This document shows positions 31,754-41,850 of a DNA stretch of 64,000 bases, in pieces. The stretch covers positions 1 to 64,000 of the forward strand of contig JANDJZ010000242.1 of NCBI GenBank assembly GCA_027943245.1, written 5' to 3'. The position numbers and the translations under genes are program-made. Each line of letters begins with the position of its first letter. Position 1 is the stretch's first letter. The notes below the pieces were generated by a model, which worked only from the letters and a program-made list of their open reading frames with translations, made no database searches and was not told where the DNA came from. This stretch comes from Acanthamoeba sp. SK_2022b. Its lineage: Eukaryota; Discosea; Longamoebia; Acanthamoebidae.

Positions 31754-32998
31754 CTAAACGGTGTCGCTGGTGTGCGGGAGCTTGAGGTGGTGCAGGCCCA
31801 TGCGCGCTACGCGAGTCCGACGACGCCCAGCCATCGGCTTGTGCAGCTTCAGGCTCTCCTGCTCACCATTCAATCCAAATCAACAGTCAGTGAGTAGAAC
31901 CATGCCCATGCGCGCACGCCCAAAGGAGTCCACGCACCAACTCGCGCGCACTGATCCAACCCCAGACGCGGCGAGGACCGCGGCGGGCAGCGACAAAGGA
32001 GGTGGCCGCCGTCTCCATCTCCATCACCGTCTTCTGATGTTGGTGTTGCTGTCGACGCTCGTCCGTCTCATCCTCGTTGGCGCTCTCCTCGCCCAGCGCC
32101 ATCACGCGGATCCCACGCTCCTCTCCCTCCACCTGGTCGTCATCGCCATCGTCGTTGTCGTTGTCGTTCTCCTCATCCGCATGGACGCTGTAGTCCCTCT
32201 CGACGTCGCTGTCCTCCGCGCCCTGCTGACCCTCCTCCCGCTCGCCATGGCCTACGGCCGCCTCGGCGCACGCGTCAATGCCCGTCATGTCGACACGACG
32301 CCGCTTGTGGCGCCCGACGGCCGAGCCGAAGCGGCGCAGCCTCGCGCGCCTGTCCTCCTCCCGGTCGTCTGGATCGACGCGCGGCAGCCCGGCGGGCTCG
32401 TCGTTGGCCGCGTCGTCGCGCTTCCGCTTGCGCAGCTCGGCCAACCTCTCGGGGCCAAGCAGGCGCGAGGTCGCGCGCGGCGACGCGGCCGGGCTCGACG
32501 TGCACGAGAGCGTGACGAGCGACAGCAGCGCGTCGGTCGACTCCTCTTCTGCGGGGGGCGCTGCCACCGCCGTCTTTGCCGCGGCCGCCGTTGCGGGCGA
32601 GAGCGCTGGCAGGAGCAAGGGGCGAGGCCGTGTCACCGACACTGGAACGAGGGAAGGCGCCGACGGCGGCGTGATGGGCGTCGAAGGCGCAGGCGATCCA
32701 GTTGTGGCCCATGTGAGGACCGAAGGCGACGACGGCGTGGACGGCGGAGACGATGGAGTCCATGCCGTCGACGGCTGCCGCGGCGAGGGGGACGCGCAGA
32801 AGGGACGGTGGATGGCGCGATCGAAGCTGAAGACGAGAGGACCGCGGCACGGGCCCGATGCGTCTTCGGTGGTGGCGCCCGGCCAGCATCTCAACTCGTG
32901 CTGCGGGCGGGCGCCACGACCGGCGGTGGCGGCCCTGCGCGGGGCCACGAGAAAGGGCCTCCACTCCCCTACGCCCCTGCCGTGTAGGTGGTGGCCAT
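31754..32998 (-). CDS. Ser/Pro-rich then charged protein, possible compensated frameshift
   Basis: Exons 32998-32973, 32934-31938 and 31858-31754 total 376 codons with all phases closed. The middle is Pro/Ser/Thr-rich, followed by a basic stretch (ERLAELRKRKRDDAA, RHKRRRVDM) that could be a nuclear signal. A long acidic section and a basic C-terminus (KPMAGRRRTRVARMGLHHLK) come after it. Between about 32830 and 32650 the C-ending codon signature switches to the next frame, which reads VDGMDSIVSAVHAVVAFGP and HNWIACAFDAHHAAVGAF. The annotated frame there looks like an out-of-frame passage. Either two compensating indels occurred or unrecognised splicing exists. Function unknown. Confidence 0.6.
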
Positions 32999-33630
32999 GC
33001 CGCCTCCTCTCCTCCTTCACGTGAGCACACACATATTAAAGCTAAGTACTTCATCGTTGTTGTTCAGTTGATGGCTTGTGGCAGAATAGGTTTACCTCGA
33101 TGAACTTCTGGTACTCTTGCTTGTCTCGGTCTGGCCAAGAAGATGCAGAGAGGAAGATGAGGAAGATGAGTTGAGGTCTACAACTACATCTCCGGGAAAT
33201 AGGAAAAGGAAGATAGGGAGCCTGTACTGTTGTGGTATTCGTCCAGAAGGGCTTGAAAAGGGTTCATGTGCTTGGAGGTAAAGACACGTAAGGCTCGCTG
33301 CCTTCTTCCTCCGCCGAACTAGAAGTTCTGTCAGCCAATGAATGACACGACGTTGGCACGACGCGTGGCGCTCATAGCAAACTGATGGGCAACCTAACGG
33401 GCTGCATAAGGAATTGCAAACTCGCGGAAGGCTTGGCACAGTTCTATGCGCACAGCAGGCCAGGCAAGCTGCCTCGTCTTGTTGTTTAATGGAAGTGCTA
33501 ACTGTTGCACTTTCTTTTATAAAAGAACCTCTTCATCAATAAAGTAGCACATGGCACCTTCTTTTTGTGCTGCAGGGGTGATTTTTGTTTTCTCTTTTTT
33601 CAACTGAACGTTAGGTAAACTAAAAGAAAG
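32999..33630. other. Divergent intergenic region
   Basis: This lies between a minus-strand start (32998) and a plus-strand start (33631), so it should hold both promoters. Open frames here are unsupported by codon use. A short Glu-codon-rich GAAGATGAGG patch occurs near 33150. Confidence 0.5.
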
Positions 33631-34278
33631 ATGGAGCACCCAGAGAGCAGGGCCAAGGGGCAAAGATTTGCTGACCCCCACTTCCACTTTTGGGACCTCC
33701 CGCCCCAAGCCAACGCTGGCGCTCACAACCCCACCTGCCTTGGTTGCCCCCACGCTCTCTGCTGTACTGTCACTATTCAACAGAAACCTGACCGTAGAGC
33801 GCACAGGAACGCCTGGACAGACGTTCCCGACCTATGTGGCGGAGCACTACCTGAAGGACATGGAGGCCGTGCAGCGTCCGCCGCTGCGCTTCGCCGGGGC
33901 CGTCTTCGTGGAGGCCCTGAGCGACGGGCCGGCCAAGGAGGCCGAGTGGGTCCAGTCCATCGCCGACCGTGCTCCCTGGCTCAAGGGCATGGTGGCCTAC
34001 GCCTACCTCCCCGACGACGACATCGACGCCCAGCTTGCCGCCCTCGCCCGCTTCCCCATTGTACGACCGGCCTGCCCCACGCCCTCCTTCACTCCTCCCA
34101 GCAAGGAGTGGCCAGGCCACGTCCACAAGCCCCGCGTCTTGACCAGTCGCCGTTCGCGTGCAGGTGCGCGGCATACGTCAGATCATCAACCACCACCCGG
34201 ACAACCCCGGCTTGACCTGGCCCAAGGCGCGCCATTCGCCTCTTGTCGAGCGCACGCACGAGAGTCGTGGGCTGACGC

Positions 34279-34340
<62 letters not shown>

Positions 34341-35006
34341 CGTGGTCTGGGGGGACCAGCGCAGGTGCACTCGGGCGAGTACCTCACGACCGACGACAAG
34401 TTTCGCCACGGCTACTCGCTCCTCCAGAAACACGGCCTGTCGTTCGACTTGCAGGTGAACCCGCACCAGCTCAAGGACGCGGCGGCGTTCGTGGCGGGCT
34501 TCCCGGGCGTTCCCGTGTGCATCAACCACCTCGGCTGCCTGCCGCTGAGGGAGGGCTCGCCCGAGCAGCACGAGGCGCTCATCGCCGAGTGGAGACAGGG
34601 CATGCGGGCCCTGGCCCAGCTGCCGCACGTGGTGGTCAAGCTCTCGCAGCTCTGCTTCACCAAGCAAGGCTGGGAGAAGAAGGGCAGCCCCGAGGAGCTT
34701 CTGGTCAAGTCTCTCGTCAAGGTGCTACAACAGCGACACATCATTCAACGACACGACACGACACACATGGCACACATGCTGAAGGGTGATGTGTAGGAGA
34801 CGATCGACATGTTCGGGACGGAGCGCTGCATGTACGCATCTAACTTCCCCGTGGACAAGCTGTCGCTGTCGAGCGCCGACTTGTACGAGCGCTTCGTGGC
34901 CTGGAACGAGGAGTGGGGCCTTGACGACAAGGCGCGCGACGACCTCCTCTTCGCCACCGCGGCCAGGTTCTACCGCTTCGGAGATGAGGAGCAGGCCTCT
35001 AGTTGA
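33631..35006 (+). CDS. Amidohydrolase-like (fuconolactonase-type TIM barrel)
   Basis: Exons 33631-33742, 33798-34060, 34164-about 34240, 34364-34721 and 34797-35006. The N-terminal metal-binding signature DPHFHFWD is the classic opening of the amidohydrolase_2 family (2-pyrone-4,6-dicarboxylate lactonase / L-fuconolactonase). VRGIRQII, DLQVNPHQL, INHLG (metal-site His), VVKLSQLC, MYASNFPVDK (Asn-Phe-Pro with the catalytic Asp) and WGLDDKARDDLLFATAARFY follow in family order. The expected reaction is metal-dependent hydrolysis of a lactone or amide; the substrate is unknown. The intron before exon 4 contains (GT)n, so its donor is ambiguous. Confidence 0.85.
34279..34339. repeat. (GT)n microsatellite in an intron
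   Basis: About 30 GT units run up to the GGCGTGG before the acceptor of the amidohydrolase intron. Confidence 0.95.
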
Positions 35007-36197
35007 GCTGCCCCTGGGAACGTTGCTGACGATATCGCTCACACTCCCTTCTCCTGTTGCCTTTCACCTTTGCCCCCAACACCTGTTCCTTCATCTTGCG
35101 CTACTCGAACTTGCATGTGGGTGAGTAAACAGTATGAACAGTGTTGGTGTAAAGGAGCTGATAGTTATGTTGGTGTAAAGGAGCTGATAGGATGTTTTTC
35201 TTCCTTTTTCCTCTCAGGCGTCTCACTGATGTCCCCAAGATCATTGTAGACTGAATGTGGATGCTTTTTGCCTTTTGGCAGTAGCTTGTCCAACCACACC
35301 TGGTACTTGGGATCACTGATCCAGACAACTGCGCATCAGTCCGCAGGTTCTGTCAACTGTGGCTATATATAAAACATATCACCACAACACCACCATTACA
35401 TAATCACAACTACAACACAAAACAACAACACCATAACTACACCAATACCACAACATCCATCACCACCACAACACCAACATCGCCACAACACCACACCACT
35501 GCAACCTCTGATTTGACTGCTGAAAACTGTAGACATTTTCAAGAAGGGGCAGTGTCTCATATGCCTGAACACTTGGTTATTTGCCTGTGTCATGCAAAAA
35601 AAAAAAAAAAAAAAAAAAATGAGGTAACACTCCTTGACCTCATTGACCAAGATGCAGCATCTACATGCTGACATTGTCAGCCTTATGTGATTGGCCTGAT
35701 CTGGTTCCACAACACAACACTTAAGTACACCTGAGGCCCAACTATCATTTTGTGGGGTCCTACACAAAGGAAAACCTCCTCTTGTTGATTGGAAAGTGCA
35801 ATCTTTTGGCAGGTGAGTATGGCATGCAACTCAACAAGCATGCTCTGTACTTTCCTTACAGTGTATAGCTTGCCAGGCACAAGAGGCAGAGTTGTTATGC
35901 TCATATCACACAGGGAGTAGTATTTTATCATTGTTTGGCTAATCCCAAGCAAGAACTTCAAAATGGAAGTAATACTGCATGCCTTACACCTTGTTGGCTG
36001 AGAGCACATGATACCTGTGCACAAGAAGTGATGGTACAACCATTGTGCAGATGTGAAGGATGAGACAGCCAGTGCCTGGTGAGCTCCGGTGGGAAAAAGT
36101 TTGAGCAAATTTCTGTGTAAACACAAGCAACCTAACTTTTCCAGGAAGACTGACATGTTGCTCGTATCGAAAACACCTCCCAACAAATCAACAACAC
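35007..36197. other. AT-richer spacer with poly-A and CAA/CAC-rich runs
   Basis: No convincing gene. It contains a CAACAC-rich low-complexity stretch (about 35380-35510) and an A(23) run near 35597-35620. A 168-codon minus-strand open frame (36186-35683) lacks host codon bias and matches no family I know. It could be old transposon sequence. A short duplicated phrase (GTTGGTGTAAAGGAGCTGATAG) occurs twice near 35142-35190. Confidence 0.5.
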
Positions 36198-37505
36198 ATG
36201 AGCGCCCCCTCTAGCCCTGACATTGCAGGCAGCGACGAGTTGCGCTGGATGGCCGTAGTCAGTGGAGAAACCGACCGGCTCAAAGCCCTCCTCGCCGAGG
36301 GGCCCTTGTCTGACCTATGCTCCACTGTGATCGAGGACGGCAAACTGCCCATGCTGCGGTGGGTCGTGGAGAACGGTCACGACACCATGAACGCCGAACT
36401 GTGTGTGAAAGCGGCGGCACGTGGCCGGTGGGACATGGTCCAGTGGGCCGCTGAAAGCGGCTATCCCTGCGACGAGCGGGTGTGCGCTAAGGCGGCCGCA
36501 GCCGGGCGGCGCGACATGATCGAGATACTCCGCAGGCTAGGTTGTCCTTGGGACTGGAGAGCGTGTGCGCTCGCCGCGCGAGCCGGAGAGGCCGACACGT
36601 TCGAGTGGCTGTGCGCCCAAGGATGCCCATGTGACGCCAGAGCCTGCGTTGAGGCGGCCAAGAAGGGCGACCTCGCGATACTCACTCTGGCGCGACAAAA
36701 CGGTTGCTCGTGGGGCGAAGGCGACGAGATCTGCCATCTGCTGGGAGGGGCGGGCGACGTCGCCGCCCTGCGCTGGGCCCACGACAACGGCTGCCCCTGC
36801 ACCGGTCGATGCCTCGCGGCCGCGCGCCAGGGTGGCCTCATGGAGGCGGTGCTCTGGCTCCTGGGCGAGGGCGGTCCGCCCGCCCTGCAGGAGCATCGGT
36901 CGCTCGCTGCCTCGTTGGCTGCCGCACGGGAGCACTCGAAGAAGCGTCTGGCCGAAAAGGAGGAGCCTGTGCTCGAGGCCGAGCGGAAGGCCAAGAAGAT
37001 GAGGCGCGACCTCGCGCCAACGGCCGACGCCGCGCGTTTCGTGGAGCTCGCCTGTCAGATGCTCTCGCCCAACTGGCGCCCCGAGGCCTCGTTTGGGCAC
37101 GAGGGTGCGCCCACGGACTGGTTCCTCCTGGACGACCTGCACGGCGACGTGATCCCGCTCTTTGAGCGGATCGTCTCGCATGGCGAGGACCCCGAGGAGG
37201 TGCCCGCAGAGGTGTGTCGCCAGGTGCGCAAGAGCATCGCGTCCGTCACGCCGGCCATGTGCCACACCAGGGTCAGGTACGAGCACACCACGGGGAATGA
37301 CGTCATCTGGCAGGTGCGCAGCGCGGTGGATCTGTGTGCGAGGAACAGCATCTGCGGGGGAGACTGGGCTGCGCGGTGGAGGATACCCGAGTCAGCCAAG
37401 AGTCTCAACCGCTGGATCAATAAGGGGGAGTATAGCGGTTCTTGGTTCATGGATGACAAGTCTCTGTACGCCAATGGCCTCCGCCTGACCCTGGCCTCGA
37501 CGTAG
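36198..37505 (+). CDS. Ankyrin-repeat protein, full-length paralogue
   Basis: Single exon of 435 codons. It starts MSAPSSPDIAGSDELRWMAV and then matches the 26.5-25.1 kb gene almost throughout: same WLCAQGCPCD-type repeats, same hinge, same C-terminal globular region. It carries the 43 N-terminal residues that copy A lacks. It ends at TAG (37503-37505) exactly where copy A has TGG. Downstream the frame stays open for about 50 codons rich in Asp, Asn and Tyr before another stop, so the acidic tail was lost by one G-to-A change or is a later gain in A. No catalytic motif; presumed protein-interaction module. Confidence 0.85.
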   Translation: MSAPSSPDIAGSDELRWMAVVSGETDRLKALLAEGPLSDLCSTVIEDGKLPMLRWVVENGHDTMNAELCVKAAARGRWDMVQWAAESGYPCDERVCAKAAAAGRRDMIEILRRLGCPWDWRACALAARAGEADTFEWLCAQGCPCDARACVEAAKKGDLAILTLARQNGCSWGEGDEICHLLGGAGDVAALRWAHDNGCPCTGRCLAAARQGGLMEAVLWLLGEGGPPALQEHRSLAASLAAAREHSKKRLAEKEEPVLEAERKAKKMRRDLAPTADAARFVELACQMLSPNWRPEASFGHEGAPTDWFLLDDLHGDVIPLFERIVSHGEDPEEVPAEVCRQVRKSIASVTPAMCHTRVRYEHTTGNDVIWQVRSAVDLCARNSICGGDWAARWRIPESAKSLNRWINKGEYSGSWFMDDKSLYANGLRLTLAST

Positions 37506-38531
37506 CCGCCGGGCGCCGATGACGACAAGGCAGATGACACCAGTGACGACGACGACTACGACAACTACAACAACTACAGCAACGACGACAACGACGACTA
37601 CGGCGATGACCACGAAACGAACTATGATAAGGCGACGATGGCCCAGTGGCCCGAAAGGTTATAGGGAATCCTGGGTCGGGTCTCGATTGCAACATGAATG
37701 GAAGGTGTCCTTTTTAGGTATAGCCCAGTGGGTTTCGGGGCGACCCAGGCGACGAGAAGTCCATTTGCAACGGCAGTTTTCAGATAGCTTGTCCCTATGG
37801 GTCAGCCTTATGGACTGTGTTGCGGCACGCTTACGGTAGCTGGCGAACGCCGACCTGGACGCGGTTGCATGCTGGAGGCGGGCGAAGCAGCAGGAGAGAC
37901 GGAGCTCGTCATGGCCATTGTTAAGGGCGACCTTTCGCCATCGGCCGCCACTGCGGCCACGCCCCAAGTGAGGCTCTGGCAGCTGTTGATGGATGCCGGC
38001 GCCAGCCCCTTCCAGTATGACTCCCCTTGCCACCTCCCACCCTCCTCTCCTTTTCTCCTCTCCCATGGACAAGATCTGACGTGGGCAACCGGAGGGGGGG
38101 ACAGGCCGACCAACACGGGGCCATGCCGTTCCACATCGCCTGCTCGGGCGGCAACTGGCCCGTGGTGAAGCACCTCCTCCACATGAAGCCGAGGCCGCGA
38201 GGCCTCGCGGGCGCCCACGCCCACGACGATGACCACGGACACGATGCCGCCGTAGGTGAGGCCAGGGGCGAGATCGATCTGGCGGCGCACGTCAATCAGG
38301 AGGACGAGCACGGGGAGACGGGCCTGCACTGGGCGGCGCGGTCCGGACGGTGCGAGGTGGTGGCGCTTCTGCTGGCCCACGCGGCCATCGCCACCACGGT
38401 CGTCGGGGCCAACGGCACTCCCGCCGAGGCCCTCGCCCACTCTCTCCACTTCAACGCAGCATGCTGAGATGCTGCGCGATTGCGGTGGCGGGGTGGGGTG
38501 GCGGCAATTACAGAGCCTTACGATGAGGCTT

Positions 38532-39103
38532 TTAGAGAGTCTTCATGACCTCGACGGTTACGGTGTAAGCGTCGGAGTAAGGGTACTCGTAGCAGATCTT
38601 GTCCTGCTGCATGAGGACCTCGATGCGCTTGCCCACCTTGACGCTGTACCTGCTGCTCCCGGTCTCCTTGTCCATGGCGATGACGATCTCCTTGTCGGTG
38701 ACGGAGTCGTTGACGGCGTCGACCACGTCGGCATCCCACTTGGCGATCTCGGCGACGATGGCGGGCACGTAGTTCTGGTAGACTCGGTTGGCCAGCCACT
38801 GGCGCTCGCTCTTGGCGCGGTCGTTGGTGGCCGTCTCGCCGGTGAGCTTCTCGAAGGTGGGACAGTCGGTGGTGAGCTTCTACTCAGCGCCCATCTTGTC
38901 CTGGATGCTCTTCTGCTCTCACCCACCACGCGGACCAACAATAATAAAAGTGAGACGTTGTTGGTTGGCGCATGAGTGGAGGATCAGGCAAGGGAGGGGA
39001 AGGGTGAGTGGGGGCGAACCTGGGCAGGGGCGTGGGTGACCTCGTTCTCCTTGAGGACCTTCTTCTCGCCGAGCTTGAAACCAGTGTAGTTGAAAGCGGA
39101 CAT
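38532..39103 (-). pseudogene. Small conserved-looking gene with an in-frame TAG
   Basis: Exon 1 (39103-39020) encodes MSAFNYTGFKLGEKK and 13 more residues. Exon 2 runs 38912-38532 with strongly C-ending codons, reading SIQDKMGAE, a TAG at 38882-38880, then KLTTDCPTFEKLTG through to EVMKTL and TAA. Without the TAG the protein would be about 155 residues, mainly mixed alpha/beta with a beta-rich end (YSVKVGKRIEVLM). A 34-bp intron would remove the TAG but is too short to trust. The family is not recognised; a dynein light chain was considered and does not fit. It is probably a recently disabled gene or a truncated product. Confidence 0.55.
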
Positions 39104-39432
39104 CTTGTTATGGTAGGCTATCGGTTGTAGGTGCTGGTGTGTGTTGGGTTATGCCAGGATAGTGGGAGGGTGCATTTATGGGTGCTCTGGCCCAATCAGA
39201 GTAACGCCGAGGCAGGAGCATCGGATGGAACCTGGTGGTTAACCAGCAGGTGAAAGAGGTGTGTTGAGTTAACACCCCACGAGCCTCAAGCCGCTTGTGC
39301 CCGCCACGCCCTGAAGTTGAGTCGACCACATTTAAGCGTTCAAAGGCAAAGATGTGGGTGGAGGTCATTCATATGAGTGACAGATATCTGTCGCTCAGTA
39401 TTATTATTATTCAAAGGTAGCAGGCAGTCTTA

Positions 39433-39669
39433 TCAAAAGGAAAGAGAGGAGATGAGGAGGCTGGAGAAGGAAGAGGGCGCGAGGCTCGAAGCAGCCGACG
39501 TGTCATCGAAATCGAAGTTCACTCCTGGCGTCGCTGAAGGGAGGGCCACGCTCGAGTTGGCCACCACCGCGTCGTCGTTGTTGGTCGTGGTGGTCTGGGC
39601 CAGGGCAAGAGAGAGGCCAAGGAGGACGAACACGAAGGCTGCCATGAAGGTCGAGATGAGCTTGTTCAT
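39433..39669 (-). CDS. Small secreted Ser/Thr-rich peptide
   Basis: A 78-residue frame opens with a textbook signal peptide (MNKLISTFMAAFVFVLLGLS, cleavage after ALA-Q likely). It continues as a short Asn/Asp/Ser/Ala-rich, cysteine-free tail (TTTTNNDDAVVANSS). A TTTAAAA element lies about 110 bp upstream. It sits inside the 1438-bp insertion and is transcribed against the broken host gene. The family is unknown; secreted or cell-surface small proteins of this kind are often lineage-specific. Confidence 0.6.
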   Translation of the reverse strand: MNKLISTFMAAFVFVLLGLSLALAQTTTTNNDDAVVANSSVALPSATPGVNFDFDDTSAASSLAPSSFSSLLISSLSF

Positions 39670-40735
39670 GTTGTTAGGTCGTAGTGGCGGCGGCGGAGTG
39701 TATGGTGGGCGGATTGTGAAGCTTGTGTTGCAACGAAGGAGTGTGTTGATCTGGAGAAAACACTCGCAACCCAAGGTTTTAAAGTGGTGCGGCGAGCAGA
39801 AGCGGAGCCAGAAGGAGGCCAAAGTTCGGGACAAACGCCAGAATTTCTGGTGAAATAGAACAACTTGGCCCACATGGAGTCGCCAAAATGGTTCGCGCTA
39901 CAACACCAACCATCACCACTGGCCAAGGCTCGTCCATGTAGTGATTGGGCAGGTGGCGCTACGCAGCGGACACGAGGACATCGCGAAGATGATCGACGCG
40001 GCGGCGTTCGAGGCGAGCCCCCTGCTGGAGATGCCGCGCGAGGTCATCTTGCATGTGCTCTCGTTAACGAGAGGAATTCCTCGAGCCCTTCGCTCTGTGC
40101 GTGGCCGCCCAAGTCTCTTCCGTACGCCCCTCCCTCCCAACCCCTGCCAACCTATGCATTTTTTAACTAATATAACGCTTTCCTGCTGGTCTACAACGTG
40201 GACAGCGCCGAATCGCTCAGGAGCATCAGAGAGACGTGGGCGCCCATGATCAGGGAGTACGCGAGCCGCTCGTGTTCAGTGATTCTAGGTATGCGTGCTA
40301 GACCCCCGGGTTAGTTTGTTGGTTGGTTAACGGCGCCGCTGACGTCACGATAGCAGTGGGCATCGAGAAAGCCGCCGAGCATCGGGAGGCCAGCAGGAGA
40401 GAGGTGTCGGAGGCCGAGGGCTGGGCCGCGGCGCGCGAGATCGGAGCGCTGACCCACGTGGAGATCGGGTTCGGGCGAGCCGAGGTCATGGTCGAGGTGG
40501 AGCGCTGTTCGAACAGCTGGCGCACGCGGTGGTGGGCCGTTACAACCCGTTCGAGCGGTGCGCCGGCCGTGACCAGGCGGGGTCGGGGCGCGGTCATTCG
40601 TGGCACGTTCCGAGCGTGCAGCTGTGCAGCCGCCTCCACGCCCAGTCTCGCGGCAGCAGGAGCGCGAGAGCGCCGCCGCCTCCCCCTTCGTCGTCGTGTT
40701 CTGCAGTAAAGAGATGTTTCGTGGCGCCAACCCAA

Positions 40736-41039
40736 CCCACATTTGGATCAAGAGGAGGTCTGCGCCTCCACCGCTGTTATGTCAGTCACATGGCAGGCGT
40801 GCCCTTCTGCATGCTAGCCTTGCTCCTTCCTCTTCCAGTGGGCCCAACAAGGTGTCTGTTAACGTGGTGCCAGGTAACCTGGTCCTTCTTACCCACTGGT
40901 TGTCATCAAGTTGCTCTAGCCAATGGCAGGTTAGCTGTTGCACGTTCACCGCCTGCGGAGTTCATCACTAGGCAACTAACTGTGTGTTTTATTGCTGACC
41001 GCTGTCTGTCGCAAGCAGTACTTCCACCACAAGAACACC
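40736..41039. other. Short intergenic region
   Basis: Unique sequence after the duplication edge, serving as upstream region for the next gene; no motif stands out. Confidence 0.5.
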
Positions 41040-41570
41040 ATGGCGAGCGAGGTCCAGTACGCAACTATGCAGGTCCTGCTTGAGGCAATGGTAAGCGAGG
41101 ACTGCTACCAGAGCCACGGGACTAAGAGTTGCTACCAACGCGACCAGAAGCATCTCCTGCACGACGTCGGCTTGACCTACGCCCAAGTCATTCTGGCTCT
41201 GTCGGAGCCCTGGAAGAATGACACCTTCGGGGCCAAGGTCATCGCTCGAACCCAAGCCTTCGAGGCGTTGCTCAAGACGACGATGGCGATCAAGGCCTCC
41301 AACCCGGGCGCGCACCGAGACAGGATGATGGCGGTGTGGGACTCGTACCTGGTCGACCTGAAGAAGCACGCCGATCCTCACGGCCAAGTCTTCCTCGAGA
41401 AGATCAGGGAGCACGGGAGATCGCTCAACCAGGGCCTCTCCAGGCGCTATGGCGGGCTAAACGCCGCGGTGCGCGAGGCTGTGAAGGGCAACCTGGGTGC
41501 CCTGAGCAAGTTCTTCGACAGCAACCCCGAAGCGGCCAACCTGGTGATGACCGTCGTGTCCGGGCTATGA
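41040..41570 (+). CDS. Intronless helical protein, unknown
   Basis: A single exon of 176 codons with a good start context (CACCATGGCG) and host-type codons. The protein is predominantly alpha-helical and soluble, with Cys pairs near the start (EDCYQSHGTKSCYQ) and a C-terminal helix ending VMTVVSGL. There is no signal peptide or known domain. It follows directly on the edge of copy B but has no counterpart next to copy A. Confidence 0.75.
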   Translation: MASEVQYATMQVLLEAMVSEDCYQSHGTKSCYQRDQKHLLHDVGLTYAQVILALSEPWKNDTFGAKVIARTQAFEALLKTTMAIKASNPGAHRDRMMAVWDSYLVDLKKHADPHGQVFLEKIREHGRSLNQGLSRRYGGLNAAVREAVKGNLGALSKFFDSNPEAANLVMTVVSGL

Positions 41571-41705
41571 GGGAATGATGCATGAAATATTAATAATAAA
41601 ACAAGTTTTGGCTGCCAAATCCTGGTCGAGGCAACCAAGTTCAGGTATTTGCTGGGCAAATGTCGGGCTTGGCCAGTTCAGGTAACCCGGCCCCGAAACA
41701 TTGCG

Positions 41706-41715
41706 CATAAAAAGG
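41706..41715 (+). promoter_or_regulatory. TATA-like element before the PB1 gene
   Basis: CATAAAAAGG lies about 140 bp before the ATG at 41851. An ACT trinucleotide run (about 41780-41808) lies in the leader. Confidence 0.45.
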
Positions 41716-41850
41716 CCTCCTTGCCGATTCGTTCTGCACCAGCAAACAACTTGCAACAACAGACGTGGCTTACCGATACACGTACTACTACTACTACTAC
41801 TACTACTAACAAGACCAGCAATCACCAATAACCAACAAGCAATCACCAAC

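Larger units (their letters stand above)
38508..39945. mobile_element. 1438-bp insertion in an intron of the broken fusion gene
   Basis: Copy A reads GGCGGCAACACGTGGGCAGGTGGCG across this intron end. Copy B follows it to GGCGGCAA (38507) and resumes at TGGGCAGGTGGCG (39946). Everything between is extra and holds two short genes on the minus strand. I see no terminal inverted repeats or clear target-site duplication, and no transposase. It may be a captured genomic segment rather than a classical transposon. Confidence 0.8.
36326..40735 (+). repeat. Segmental duplication, copy B (inverted relative to 21.8-26.5 kb)
   Basis: Collinear with copy A on the opposite strand: ankyrin gene, spacer (37667-37712 matches 25064-25020), then the damaged fusion gene. 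It carries a 1438-bp insertion and two large deletions relative to copy A, and ends near 40735, just past the shared CTGCAGTAA stop region. Confidence 0.9.
37869..40735 (+). pseudogene. Broken copy of the ankyrin/F-box/GTPase fusion gene
   Basis: Matches the intact gene at 24.6-21.8 kb in the opposite orientation. Preserved pieces are exon 1 (37869-37937), most of exons 3-5 (about 37952-38490), exon 6 with part of the F-box (39951-40100), part of the GTPase exon with LLVYNVDSAESL (about 40183-40275) and the last exon (about 40360-40700). About 490 bp covering exon 2 are missing at 37938. The exon-4 donor has been deleted (GAGGCCCTC instead of GAG|GTCGGT). A 1438-bp insertion splits the exon 5-6 intron. 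About 880 bp with the second F-box half, P-loop and switch II are missing at about 40180. The CaaX end is shifted out of frame. Confidence 0.88.

Noticed and set aside
31761..32987. 408-codon plus-strand open frame
   Set aside because: Composed of Arg/Val-rich antisense of a charged protein; the minus-strand model has phased introns.
35683..36186. 168-codon minus-strand gene upstream of the copy-B ankyrin gene
   Set aside because: AT-rich codon use unlike all other genes here and no recognisable domain; treated as spacer or old transposon.
38532..39103. Tctex1/dynein light chain identity for the small inserted gene
   Set aside because: Length is similar but the family's conserved C-terminal pattern is not present.
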